A stretch of 51,330 nucleotides of DNA, from contig DAHUZQ010000147.1 in assembly GCA_027306495.1 (NCBI GenBank), positions 1 to 51,330 of the forward strand, in the 5' to 3' direction. Below are positions 35,357 to 43,337 of this stretch, piece by piece. This stretch comes from Actinomycetota bacterium (lineage in GTDB: Bacteria > Actinomycetota > Actinomycetes > Streptosporangiales > Streptosporangiaceae). The notes under the pieces are model-generated. The model saw only the letters and a program-made list of their open reading frames with translations. It did no database searches and was not told the DNA's origin. Position 1 is the stretch's first letter, and every line of letters starts with the position of its first letter. The translations under genes were made by a program, and so were the position numbers.

Positions 35357-35990
35357 ATGACCCGTGGGCGAGCCCCCTGGAATCACGGCATCCACTACTG
35401 CCGGCTCATCCTGGGCGCGGTCCCAGCCGGGGCGCGGCGTGCTCCCGACGTCGGCGCGGGGGCGGCATGCTGGCACGAATGCTCCGGCAGGTGGCCGGTG
35501 AGGTCACCGCGATCGACTCCGACGGCCCCACCGTCGAGACCGCCCGGGCCGGCGACAATGGCGCCGGAGTCGAGTATGTGCGCGGCGATTTCCGCAGCCA
35601 GGACTTCCCACCGGCGTCCTTCGACCTGATCGCCTCCGTAGCCGCTTTGCACCATATGGGGGAACGGGCGGCATTGCGGCGTATGAATGACCTGTTGCGC
35701 CCGGGTGGCATGCTGGCCGTAGTTGGGCTGGCGCGCAGCCTGCGGCCACCTGACCGGAGCGCGGACCTCGCAGCCGTTCCCGAGCAGCTGGCTTTCAAGG
35801 CGCGAAGGGGGTGTGCCCGAGTCAACGCTCCCACCCGCTGGCCGCCGGCCCGCACCTACGCCGAGGTCCCAGCGGTTGGCCGGCCGGGAACTTCCCGGGG
35901 GTGCGCTGCCGGCGCCACCTGCTCTGGCGGTACTCGCTCAGCAGGAGCACGCCGGTGCCCGGGCCTGGCGAGGAGACAGCGCAGGGAAAA
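35357..35990 (+). pseudogene. Decayed class I SAM-dependent methyltransferase
   Basis: The gene can be read only by changing frame three times. Frame a: HGIHYCRLILGAVPAGARR then DVGAG. After a five-G run (35458-35462): GGMLARMLRQVAGEVTAIDS, VEYVRGDFRSQDFPPASFD, LRPGGMLAVVGLARSLRPP and TRWPPARTYAEV. After about 35868: QRLAGRELPG. After about 35895: FPGVRCRRHLLWRYSLS. Together these follow the order of an ordinary 210-residue methyltransferase (motif I, acidic loop, motif II, tail). Several lesions make sequencing error unlikely as the sole cause. It may once have been an independent gene beside the ECF41 locus. Confidence 0.8.
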
Positions 35991-36046
35991 CTCCCCTCCG
36001 GCAGGGATTCCACGACAAAACGTTGATAAGGTGCCGAACCTGCACA

Positions 36047-36076
36047 TTGACACCATGGCTGACCAGGGAGTATCTC
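36047..36076 (+). promoter_or_regulatory. Possible vegetative promoter upstream of the 36194 gene
   Basis: TTGACA (36047-36052) and TATCTC (36071-36076) are separated by 18 bp. The -35 is perfect but the -10 lacks the last T. A transcript would have a leader of roughly 110 nt and could include a 49-codon open frame (36056-36204) that I do not regard as proven. Confidence 0.35.
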
Positions 36077-36193
36077 TAACGCTCATGCAACCACAGGCCC
36101 GCAGAGACGGATCCGAGGTGGTCACGGACGCCTCCGGCTGGCACCGGCTTTCCTCGGGCGTCCCACCACACCCACTTCCGGAAGCGACCGGTC

Positions 36194-36946
36194 ATGCCGA
36201 CTGAGGTGCTGCCCGGCGACTTGGAGGAGTTGCAGGAACGGCTGTGGGGTTCTGGCTCCCGGTATGCCGTGGACCTGCTCGCCCGAGCCTCACTGCACCG
36301 GCCGGTGATGGTGGACGCCGCGGCCGCCGTGGCGGCGATCAGCCCCTACACCTGGCTCCTGCACAGGATCGGCCCCGCCGGCATCCGGCTCACCCGCGCC
36401 GGCTACCTGCCGCCCGCCATCGTGCGCGACGCGTTCGAGACGCTGAACTGGGACCAGGGCTGGTTGGGCGAGGGCGCGAAGGAACACCTGACCCCCCCCG
36501 TGCTGGAACTTCGCCAATCGGCCCGCCGGATGGCTCTGGTGCGCCCCCACCGGGGGATGCTGTTCCGGACCGCCCTCGGTGACCGCCTGAGCCGCGATCC
36601 TGGCCGGTTGTGGTGGCATATCGCCAGCCGCCTTCCGGAGGCGCGGGCGGAGGCCGAGCGGGACGCCGGGCTGCTGCTGCTGCTCGCCGTCGCCAGCGCC
36701 ACCCCGCTGGACACCCAGGTCGCCCACGAGCATCTGCGCCGGGGGATGGCGGCGCTGGGCTGGAAGGACACCCGGACCGGCCAGCCGCTGGATGACGGGC
36801 AGGCGCTGGAGGCCGCCCGCGACACCTGGTCGTGCCTGCGTCGGCTGGGCGCGATTCCCGAACAACGGCAGGGAGGCCGGCCGGCCCCGCCGGGCCCGGC
36901 GGCGGTGAGCCTGGCCAGGGCGGCGCTGCGCAGGCTGGTCGCCTGA
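36194..36946 (+). CDS. Conserved hypothetical protein (similar to a pRiA4b ORF3-type helical domain)
   Basis: 250 residues, helical, no signal peptide or membrane segment. The sequence IGPAGIRLTRAGYLPPAIVR followed by WLGEGAKEHLTPPVLELRQS and LVRPHRGMLFRTALGDRL resembles, as I remember it, a helical domain in pRiA4b ORF3-like proteins of actinobacteria, here without the N-terminal ORF3 part. The biochemical role is unknown. ATG 36194 has GGAAG 9 nt upstream. It follows the methyltransferase pseudogene on the same strand and is convergent with the protease operon. Confidence 0.6.
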   Translation: MPTEVLPGDLEELQERLWGSGSRYAVDLLARASLHRPVMVDAAAAVAAISPYTWLLHRIGPAGIRLTRAGYLPPAIVRDAFETLNWDQGWLGEGAKEHLTPPVLELRQSARRMALVRPHRGMLFRTALGDRLSRDPGRLWWHIASRLPEARAEAERDAGLLLLLAVASATPLDTQVAHEHLRRGMAALGWKDTRTGQPLDDGQALEAARDTWSCLRRLGAIPEQRQGGRPAPPGPAAVSLARAALRRLVA

Positions 36947-36954
36947 CGTCGGCT

Positions 36955-37057
36955 GTCAGCGGGAATTGACGGCCACCGGCGGGAGCGGGCCTGGCCACCG
37001 GCGTCACCCCGGACGTGATGCCGACCGTCAGCGGGAATTGACAGCCGCCGGCGGGAG
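36955..37057. repeat. 31-bp direct repeat duplicating the end of the protease gene
   Basis: Copies at 36955-36985 and 37027-37057 differ at two positions. The right copy is the last codons and stop of the protease gene (LPPAAVNSR-stop); the left copy, 72 bp downstream on the minus strand, would encode LPPVAVNSR-stop. The rest of 36947-37027 is short and featureless. Confidence 0.88.
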
Positions 37058-37960
37058 ATACTTGCGGACCGGCACGTCGTGGATCACCCGCTGACCGTCC
37101 CGCAGCACCTCCACCGCCACCAGCGTCCCGATGATGTCCCTGGTAAGCAGGTAATAGATGTCGGCACGGTCGGTGACCGGCCGGCCGGCCACCGCCAGGA
37201 TGACATCACCGGGCCGCAGGTCGCACGCGAGGTCGGCGGTGACGCGGGTGATCACCGGAGCGTGGCGGAACTGGCCCTCCACGTTCTCGACCCGGGTGGC
37301 GACAGCGACCCCGAGCGCGCCCCGCTGCACGTCGCCGTGGCGCAGGATCTGCCGGACCACCCAGTCGATGGTTTCCCCCGGCACCGCGAAGCCGATGCCC
37401 ACCCCCCGGACGTCCACGCAGGTGCTCACGCCCAGCACCAGGCCGGCCACGTCCACCAGGGGCCCGCCACTGTTGCCCGGGCTGATCGCGGCGTCGGTCT
37501 GGATGGCCCGCTCCAGCGGGCGGCCCCGGGAGGTCGGTATGGTGCGCGTCAGCCCGGAGACGATGCCCAGGCTGACCGATTCGGTGTAGTCGCCGAACGG
37601 GCTTCCCATGGCCAGGCAGATCTCTCCGAGCACCGCCGGCTGGGCGCGCACCCCCAGCGGTTCGGGCAGCGGGCCGTGCGCCTGGACGACGGCGAGGTCG
37701 GTCAGCGGGTCCGCGCCGACCACCTCCGCCTGCGCGGCGAGACCCGTGGCGAACTGGAGTCGCAGGTCAGGCCCGCTCTCCTCGACCACGTGGTAGTTCG
37801 TCACCACGTGGCCAGCCCCGTCGAGCAGGAATCCCGACCCGCTGGACTCCCCCTCGGCAGGGTGATGATGGATGGTCGCCACCGCGGGACGGCACCGTGC
37901 GACGACCTCGATCATGTCCTGGCTGAACTGCTGCAGGCCGGTGAGGTACTGGCCTGTCAC
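37028..37960 (-). CDS. HtrA-like (S1C) serine protease with PDZ domain, no export signal
   Basis: 310 residues. Trypsin-like domain (about 20-205): catalytic His in TNYHVVEE, Asp in PLTDLAVVQ, Ser in SPGNSGGPLV; oxyanion context is normal. A PDZ domain covers about 210-300 (LGVAVATRVENVEGQF, DLRPGDVILAVAGRPVTD). Unlike nearly all HtrA/DegP proteins it has neither signal peptide nor membrane anchor and starts directly at the catalytic domain, so it should be cytosolic. GTG 37960 overlaps the upstream YbjN-type gene by 4 bp (GTGA), implying linked function. Its 3' end is duplicated downstream. Confidence 0.88.
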   Translation of the reverse strand: MTGQYLTGLQQFSQDMIEVVARCRPAVATIHHHPAEGESSGSGFLLDGAGHVVTNYHVVEESGPDLRLQFATGLAAQAEVVGADPLTDLAVVQAHGPLPEPLGVRAQPAVLGEICLAMGSPFGDYTESVSLGIVSGLTRTIPTSRGRPLERAIQTDAAISPGNSGGPLVDVAGLVLGVSTCVDVRGVGIGFAVPGETIDWVVRQILRHGDVQRGALGVAVATRVENVEGQFRHAPVITRVTADLACDLRPGDVILAVAGRPVTDRADIYYLLTRDIIGTLVAVEVLRDGQRVIHDVPVRKYLPPAAVNSR

Positions 37961-38790
37961 AGCATCACCGAATCGTCGCTGGTCTCGGGGAACATCGTCT
38001 TGCCACCGAACCGGGACTGAAGCTGGTGGTCGAAGTGGTCGGCGACGGTGGTCGCGGCAGCGAGGCTCTCCCTGATGATCTCCGCGGTCAGTTGCTCCCC
38101 GTACAGTTCGATGGCGAAGATCACTTCATCGGCCGGGGTATGGAAGACACGGCCGACGGTGATGTTCATGTTGATCTCATTGATTGCTTCCAGCAGCGCC
38201 GCTGAGGACGGGATCCCGACCACCATGGGGCAGAACAGCCGCACGGATGGGGGATCGTCGACGCAGCGGACGTAGCACACGGTGCTCCCCGCCCGGACGG
38301 GGATGTCCCCATCGCGGTCGCGCCGGACCTCGGCGGGGCCGAGGATCTCCCCCATCACATCGTCGAGCCACTCGTCGAGGCTCGGCGGCTGATCGGACGA
38401 TTCCGGAGCATCCTCCCCCGCGGGGGTCCCGACCAGCCAAGGCTCGCCGAGCGCCCGGAACGCGGCTGCCACGATCTCGCGGGCGGACGCTGACTCCCGG
38501 CACGAGTCGAGGTAGTCCACCTGCTCTGCCACGGTCAGCGGTGGTGAGCCACCACTACCGAGCCCGTGCTTCCAGAACTGCGCCACGATCCGCTCGCGAG
38601 ATCGCCCGTCGGCTTCCAGCCACGTATCAACCAGCGTGCGCCAGGCGTCATGGACGAATTCGGAACGTGGCCTGGGACCGTACCTGGCCAGCAGCGCGGG
38701 AGCGGGAGGTGGATCGAGGTCCAGATCCCGGCACAGCCGGGTAAGCAAAGCTGGCGGGAGGTTATCCCAGGAAAAGCGATACCGCGGCAT
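37957..38790 (-). CDS. YbjN-domain protein
   Basis: 277 residues. The C-terminal 140 residues fit the YbjN/type III secretion chaperone-like fold: VRLFCPMVVGIPSSAALLEA, INEINMNITVGRVFHTPADE and LTAEIIRESLAAATTVADHF. The N-terminal half (WDNLPPALLTRLCRDLDLDP, HDAWRTLVDTWLEADGRS) is a helical domain I do not recognise. No membrane segment. ATG 38790 has AAGG 6 nt upstream. It overlaps the protease start; a chaperone-fold protein fused transcriptionally to a cytosolic protease suggests a substrate adaptor or inhibitor, which is inference. Confidence 0.72.
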   Translation of the reverse strand: MPRYRFSWDNLPPALLTRLCRDLDLDPPPAPALLARYGPRPRSEFVHDAWRTLVDTWLEADGRSRERIVAQFWKHGLGSGGSPPLTVAEQVDYLDSCRESASAREIVAAAFRALGEPWLVGTPAGEDAPESSDQPPSLDEWLDDVMGEILGPAEVRRDRDGDIPVRAGSTVCYVRCVDDPPSVRLFCPMVVGIPSSAALLEAINEINMNITVGRVFHTPADEVIFAIELYGEQLTAEIIRESLAAATTVADHFDHQLQSRFGGKTMFPETSDDSVML

Positions 38791-38806
38791 ATTGAACCTT
38801 ACCCAG

Positions 38807-38819
38807 CACCCTGACTATA
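38807..38819 (-). promoter_or_regulatory. Possible -10 element of the YbjN/protease operon
   Basis: TATAGT on the minus strand (38819-38814) lies 24 bp upstream of the YbjN-gene ATG. No -35 at 16-19 bp is convincing (TTGTCA sits 21 bp away), so this is a weak call. Confidence 0.35.
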
Positions 38820-38959
38820 CGAAGCGCCCGACGACACCCATGACAACGGTAACCCCCGCCAATCGGGAAAATGGCATACCTACCGCAGTGAGGATAAGGG
38901 GAGCCACGCGCTGGGCCTTCCAGTCGCGACCGCGCTCGCAGGGCCGCCGCCCGGCGCGT

Positions 38960-39949
38960 TCAGGCGGCGGCCGACAGGGCTGAATCAGCGCGGGCGAGCG
39001 CAGCGGCCGAGGTGAGCAGCGACGTTTCAAACACCGTGAGGCGCCGGCGCGGGTCCATCAGATTCGCACCCATGACCGCCAGATCTTCCGGCCCCGGTGT
39101 GAGGACGTTCACCCGGACTCCGCGTGCCCGCAGCGCCCGGACCTCGCGCAGCAGCGCTGCGGTGATCAGGCCACGGACGCGGCGCTCCAGCCGTTCCTGC
39201 GGCCTGAATGTCCAGCCAATCTCCAGGCTCGCCATCGGGGCGAGGACCCATACCTCCTCGAGGCCGGCATCGGCGAGGATGGCGAGCGAGTGGGGAGAGC
39301 GGACTCCGCCGTCGACGTAGCGCCGGCCGTGGATCAAGGCCGGCGCGTACCACCCCGGGATCGAGCACGAGGCGACCACCGCGTCGGCCAGGGTGGCCGG
39401 GGGTGACCCGTCCTGGCCAAAGATCACCCGGCGGCCCGAGTCATAGTCGACCGCCACGATCCAGGTGTCGCCCCGGCTCACCCAGTGGGGTGCTGACGGA
39501 TGTGCGTGTGCCTGCCCGTGCAGCGCATCCACCAGCTGGTGAAGTGCCCGGTGGTTGCCGCGCCCGCGCGGCAACCAGGCGCTCGCAGTCACCCACGGAT
39601 GCATACTCAGCGGGGACAGGAACGAGGTGAGCGCCAGCCGGGGAGATCCCGGGTACGGCCGCGGGACGGGCGGCCATGGGCCGTCCGCGACATCGTCCAG
39701 GCTGATCTGCCCGATGGCCCCGCCGGCGGTGCCACGCTGGTGCGCGACCATCTCCGCCACGCTGATCCCACAGCGCAGCGCGGCGCCGACCACGCTCCCG
39801 GCGCTCGTGCCGACGATCACCTCGACGTCGTTGAGCGTGCGCTGAAGCCGCTCCTGCACGGCGGGCAGGGCACCGGTCATCCACGCGGCACCCAGCACGC
39901 CCCCCGCACCCAGGACGAGCCCGGTGCGCGGAAACGGGCCGGCGGACAT
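38960..39949 (-). CDS. Patatin-like phospholipase
   Basis: About 329 residues. The Ser-Asp dyad is seen: oxyanion loop LVLGAGGVLGAAW, nucleophile elbow VIVGTSAGSVVGAAL, catalytic Asp in YVDGGVRSPHS. It is a serine lipase/phospholipase of the cytosolic patatin family. ATG 39949 is chosen over the in-frame start at 40027 because AGGA lies 5 nt upstream and the family begins there. It lies 84 bp downstream of the WS/DGAT acyltransferase on the same strand, so the pair plausibly makes and mobilises neutral or phospho-lipids. Confidence 0.88.
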   Translation of the reverse strand: MSAGPFPRTGLVLGAGGVLGAAWMTGALPAVQERLQRTLNDVEVIVGTSAGSVVGAALRCGISVAEMVAHQRGTAGGAIGQISLDDVADGPWPPVPRPYPGSPRLALTSFLSPLSMHPWVTASAWLPRGRGNHRALHQLVDALHGQAHAHPSAPHWVSRGDTWIVAVDYDSGRRVIFGQDGSPPATLADAVVASCSIPGWYAPALIHGRRYVDGGVRSPHSLAILADAGLEEVWVLAPMASLEIGWTFRPQERLERRVRGLITAALLREVRALRARGVRVNVLTPGPEDLAVMGANLMDPRRRLTVFETSLLTSAAALARADSALSAAA

Positions 39950-40033
39950 CTTGTCCTGATCCAACGTCCACCTCCCAGGGTCCGGCGTCCGGCACCGCCC
40001 CCGAGGTCCCGGCAGATCGCTGTTCACGGGATC

Positions 40034-41479
40034 TTATGACTGATTTATCCCGTTCGCCATCGAATCGGAAGATCGCTGAAAGCGAACAACCGCTAACGCG
40101 GCTCCTGGGCCGAGGTCGATGAGTTCCGCGACGCCGGTGGTGATCCCCCTGGTCAGTGCCTCTACGTCGGATGCTTCCCCCTTTTGCGAAGTTATCCCGA
40201 AATAGAAGCAGCCAAGGTAGGAAAAGATCGCGATCGAGATGTGGACGTTGTCGCCGATCGGCACATATGGGTAGGACTCGACCATCTTGTGGCCGAGGAT
40301 GTAAAGCGGGAAAGACGGGCCGGGGACATTGGTGGTCACCGTCTGCACCAGTGGTTGCCCCATGCCGAACGCCGCACGGCTGCCGAGGGCGAGCACCGTC
40401 GGCGCGACGAACCCGAGCATCTCCGTCAGGAACTCCGGGCCCACCGCCTGATGGGTGCGTTTGATGTCGCTCATCTGCTCGCGGAGCAGCGTTAGCCGCC
40501 GCATTGGCCCCGGCTCCCCGACCGGCAGGTTAGCCAGCACCGCCGAGACCCGGTTGGTGAACTCCGCATGCTCGTCCTGCCCCCGGACGGAGACTGGTAC
40601 GAGCGAACGCACCACCAGTCCGCGGGTGAGTTCCCCACGCTCGGCGAGCAGATCCCGGAAGCCCCGGGTGATCGCCGCGAGAAGCACGTCGTTCACGGTG
40701 CCCCCGTGCTCGCGGCGGATGCGCTTCACATCGCCGAAGTCCACGGTCGTCCAGGCCCAGTTGCGATCCGGGCCAATCGGCCCGTTCAGGGACCAGGGAG
40801 CACGGGATGCCAGGCGGCGGGCGCCAGCCGTCAGGCCCCAGCCGAACCGCAACGCCTCGGCCGGACTGGCCAGGCGGTGCCGCACGAAGCCGGGGACCCC
40901 GGCAAGCTGCCGCCAACGCCACGTGGCGGTGTCGAGGATGCCGCTGGAGACGAGGCTGGCGGCCGACGGCGCCGGCCTCGCAGTCCACGGTTGCGGAACT
41001 GGCCGCTCGAACTCCGGGCTGAGGTCGCATACCTTGGTCAGCAGGTCCGTCCCTGCGATCCCATCCACCACACAGTGGTGCACCTTCGACAGCAACCCCC
41101 AGCGGTCCCCCGCGATCCCGTCAAGCAGCCACGCCTCCCACAGCGGCCTGGCACGGTTCAGGCGCTGGGCCAGCAGACGGGCAGCCAGCGCGCGTACTTC
41201 CGCCTGGCCACCGGGCGCCGGCACACTGGCGTACCGGACGTGGTAGCGGATCTCGAAGTGCTCATCGTCGGCCCAGAAGGGCCGGAACACCTGCATCGGC
41301 ACCGTCCGCACCACCTGCCGGTAGCGCGGGACCATGGGCAGCTTGGCGGCGTAGAGGTCGATCAGTTCCTCGTAGGCGGGGGCCGGCCCCTCGAGCACCA
41401 CGAGCGAGCCGATGTGCATGGGGACGTTCTCGTGCTCGACGAAGTAGAAGCCCGCGTCAAGCGTGCTCATCCACTCCAT
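40034..41479 (-). CDS. Wax ester synthase/diacylglycerol acyltransferase (WS/DGAT)
   Basis: Bifunctional acyl-CoA:alcohol/diacylglycerol acyltransferase, 481 residues, membrane-associated. The catalytic HHxxxDG motif is HHCVVDG (134-140). The N-terminus (MSTLDAGFYFVEHENVPMHI) and the C-terminal LVQTVTTNVPGPSFPLYILG are family hallmarks. It would make triacylglycerol or wax esters for storage, as in mycobacteria and streptomycetes. ATG 41479 is preceded by GGTGAG; an ATG three codons later is possible. An alpha/beta-hydrolase pseudogene lies directly upstream on the same strand. Confidence 0.93.
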   Translation of the reverse strand: MEWMSTLDAGFYFVEHENVPMHIGSLVVLEGPAPAYEELIDLYAAKLPMVPRYRQVVRTVPMQVFRPFWADDEHFEIRYHVRYASVPAPGGQAEVRALAARLLAQRLNRARPLWEAWLLDGIAGDRWGLLSKVHHCVVDGIAGTDLLTKVCDLSPEFERPVPQPWTARPAPSAASLVSSGILDTATWRWRQLAGVPGFVRHRLASPAEALRFGWGLTAGARRLASRAPWSLNGPIGPDRNWAWTTVDFGDVKRIRREHGGTVNDVLLAAITRGFRDLLAERGELTRGLVVRSLVPVSVRGQDEHAEFTNRVSAVLANLPVGEPGPMRRLTLLREQMSDIKRTHQAVGPEFLTEMLGFVAPTVLALGSRAAFGMGQPLVQTVTTNVPGPSFPLYILGHKMVESYPYVPIGDNVHISIAIFSYLGCFYFGITSQKGEASDVEALTRGITTGVAELIDLGPGAALAVVRFQRSSDSMANGINQS

Positions 41480-41545
41480 GGCTCACCACCCCCGCGGCGC
41501 CTGGCAGCTACTGATGACGCTACGTCAAGCCGGTTACCTGCTGCA

Positions 41546-41905
41546 CTACGCGCCGGGCCGCCGCGCCGCGTCCGCGGCGGGCTTGCCCGCCGACCCGAGC
41601 CACGTCGTGATGATCCGCGCGGTCTCCGCCGGAAGCTCAAGTTGCGGCACATGACCGGCGTCCGGCAGCACGGCCCGTGCGGCCGTGGCCGGCCAGGTCC
41701 GGGGCGAACAGCCGGCGCGTCGCCAGCAGGGGCGCGATCGCCAGCCAGTTCAGGGAGGACCCACCCAGGCCGTGGGCGCGGCCCGACGACCCGACCTTCC
41801 ACCGGGCCGCCCAGATCCAGGTAACTGACCGGCCTGCCCAGATCCAGGTAACTGACCGGCCCGCCCAGATCCAGGTAACTGACCGGCCCGCCCGGCCCAA
41901 AGCTG
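41546..41905 (-). pseudogene. Internally deleted alpha/beta hydrolase
   Basis: N-terminal sequence GPVSYLDLGGPVEG, then in another frame HGLGGSSLNWLAIAPLLATR and LFAPDLAGHGRTG, is followed almost at once (about 41678) in a third frame by RAVLPDAGHVPQLELPAETA, ending RIITTWLGS and a stop at 41546-41548. The first part is the oxyanion strand and the second the catalytic-His region of an alpha/beta hydrolase; the nucleophile elbow and cap (about 170 residues) are gone. The 27-bp repeat at 41804-41893 amplifies the first motif. Together these show a dead gene. Confidence 0.82.
41804..41893. repeat. 27-bp tandem repeat in the alpha/beta-hydrolase pseudogene
   Basis: GATCCAGGTAACTGACCGG recurs at 41814, 41841 and 41868 (period 27), with flanking GGCCCGCCCA. 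On the minus strand one frame reads GPVSYLDLG three times, normally present once in this protein family. Confidence 0.92.
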
Positions 41906-42026
41906 GCTGGGGTGGATCGGATCGCCCTGCTCGCCCGGTTGCGTCACCACGCTGGCTGCTCCGCCCGTAGATCCCCCCGCCAGTGTTCCCTGGGAGCCCG
42001 GGCGGTAGGCGAGAGCGGAGGCCGGG

Positions 42027-42509
42027 TCACCGCGGCCGGTTGGTCAATCCCGGCCTGCCACCCGGCCCCGGCCCGCCACCCGGACCCGGCCCGCCACTTA
42101 ACTCCGGGCTCGCATCGAGACGCTTGATCAGGTCCTTCATCCGGGTGACCTCCGACTGCAGTGCCCGGCGCCCCTCGGGCGTGATCTCCGCCCAGGTCCG
42201 GGGCCGTCGGCGGTGATACCCCTTGCTCGTCATGATGAGCCGGGATTCTTCGAGTATCTGCAGATGCCGGCCGAGGTTCCCGTCCGTCAGGCCCAGCACC
42301 CGCCGGAGATAGGGGAAGTCAGCCTGGCCGGCCTCTGCCAGGACGGCGAGTATGCCCAGCCTCGTCCGCTGATGTACGACCTCATCGAAGGTCAGCGCCG
42401 GGTGCGGCGGGGGTATCCCATCGAGCCGTGCGCCGGAATTCGCCGCCGGCCGGTCCGCCGGATCGTCCACGCCTGCCCCGCCCTCGGGGTCACCGGCTGC
42501 GCCGCTCAT
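42027..42509 (-). CDS. Winged-helix transcriptional regulator (HTH_27 type)
   Basis: 160 residues from ATG 42509, overlapping the membrane-protein stop (ATGA). The winged helix occupies about 40-122: FDEVVHQRTRLGILAVLAEA, FPYLRRVLGLTDGNLGRHLQ (recognition helix), ILEESRLIMTSKGYHRRRPR and TWAEITPEGRRAL. The first 38 residues are unconserved and the last 25 are Pro/Gly repeats from an 18-bp DNA repeat. Regulators of this kind often control the membrane protein they are cotranscribed with; two palindromes upstream of the operon are candidate sites. Confidence 0.85.
   Translation of the reverse strand: MSGAAGDPEGGAGVDDPADRPAANSGARLDGIPPPHPALTFDEVVHQRTRLGILAVLAEAGQADFPYLRRVLGLTDGNLGRHLQILEESRLIMTSKGYHRRRPRTWAEITPEGRRALQSEVTRMKDLIKRLDASPELSGGPGPGGGPGPGGRPGLTNRPR
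42058..42093. repeat. 18-bp in-frame tandem repeat at the regulator's 3' end
   Basis: CCACCCGGCCCCGGCCCG at 42058-42075 and CCACCCGGACCCGGCCCG at 42076-42093 differ at one position and extend a Pro/Gly tail. Confidence 0.85.
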
Positions 42510-43177
42510 CGCGCACGATCTTCCCGGACGCGTGCGACCACACCGGCGAGGACGGTAGCCGCCCCAAGGAGCACATAGATCGCGGGATGTACCCACCCCG
42601 CCCAGAGCCCGGCCGGCAGCCGGTTGGTGATCGCGTAGAACGCCTCGGACACGCCGATGACGCCGACGATCACGGCCCAGATGACCAGGAAGCGATTGCG
42701 CTGCCATAGGCCGGCGATCAGCAGACCCAGGCCGAAGACCACGAACGGCCCGGTCAGCAGCAGGGCGACGACGATAACCGACAGGGACAGGATGACGCCC
42801 ACCACAGCGGCCACCCCGAAACCGGAAGACCGCCCGACACCACCGCGCAGTGCCCGCCGCCGGAACACCAACCACATCACGGCGAAGGCCGCCGTGATGA
42901 GCAGGCCAGCGAACCAGTCGTCGATGCGGGGATCGACGAAGGGGCCGAAGCCCGTGATGGCCACCGCTCTCGCCGCGCCTCGGGGGACGGGAGCCAGCGG
43001 TAGTGAGGATCTAGCTACCATGGCGTTCACGAATTGCGGCAGCATCCCGATGGTTGTCGCCGTCCCGAGTATCAGCAGCGGCAGCGAGGTGGCCCGCAGG
43101 TCGCGCCGCACCTGCGCCCGCAGCGCTGACAGGTGCGCGCTCCAATCGGCGGCGTCATTCACGGGGTCAGCGGTCAT
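42506..43177 (-). CDS. Integral membrane protein of unknown function
   Basis: 223 residues with five or six hydrophobic segments (about 30-50, 88-106, 118-140, 142-160, 165-185, 195-213). The N-terminal 25 residues are soluble and charged. Segments such as AAVVGVILSLSVIVVALLLT and VIWAVIVGVIGVSEAFYAIT are typical transmembrane helices. No transporter motif is visible. ATG 43177 is the natural start. It is first in a two-gene operon with the winged-helix regulator; this pairing is frequent in actinobacteria, but the membrane protein's role is unknown. Confidence 0.75.
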   Translation of the reverse strand: MTADPVNDAADWSAHLSALRAQVRRDLRATSLPLLILGTATTIGMLPQFVNAMVARSSLPLAPVPRGAARAVAITGFGPFVDPRIDDWFAGLLITAAFAVMWLVFRRRALRGGVGRSSGFGVAAVVGVILSLSVIVVALLLTGPFVVFGLGLLIAGLWQRNRFLVIWAVIVGVIGVSEAFYAITNRLPAGLWAGWVHPAIYVLLGAATVLAGVVARVREDRAR

Positions 43178-43215
43178 GGCCTGCTCTCTACACTGTGATC
43201 TTCCGCCCGTACAGC

Positions 43216-43259
43216 CTCTGCGTAGCAGAGTTCTCTACGATTTACTCTGTACTGCAGAG
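43216..43259. promoter_or_regulatory. Two palindromic candidate operators
   Basis: CTCTGC-GTA-GCAGAG (43216-43230) and CTCTG-TACTG-CAGAG (43245-43259) lie 29 bp centre to centre, 39 and 68 bp upstream of the membrane-protein ATG. The shared CTCTG/CAGAG arms suggest two dimers of one protein, probably the winged-helix regulator encoded in this operon. Confidence 0.5.
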
Positions 43260-43287
43260 CTTGCCACCATGGTTACCCCGTGTCAAG

Positions 43288-43303
43288 GGGGTGTGAGCAC
43301 CCC
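43288..43303 (-). terminator. Small hairpin after the DUF2071 gene
   Basis: GGGGTG and CACCCC pair with loop TGAG, 35 bp beyond the stop of the YqjF-like gene. Weak alone; it could end the paaI/DUF2071 transcript before the operator region. Confidence 0.35.
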
Positions 43304-43337
43304 GGCGCCCGGCCAGGGCCACGCTATGCCCGGCAGG

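Noticed and set aside
36056-36204. A 49-codon frame overlapping the start of the 36194 gene
   Set aside because: No ribosome site, no recognisable domain, and it is a continuation of the pseudogene frame.
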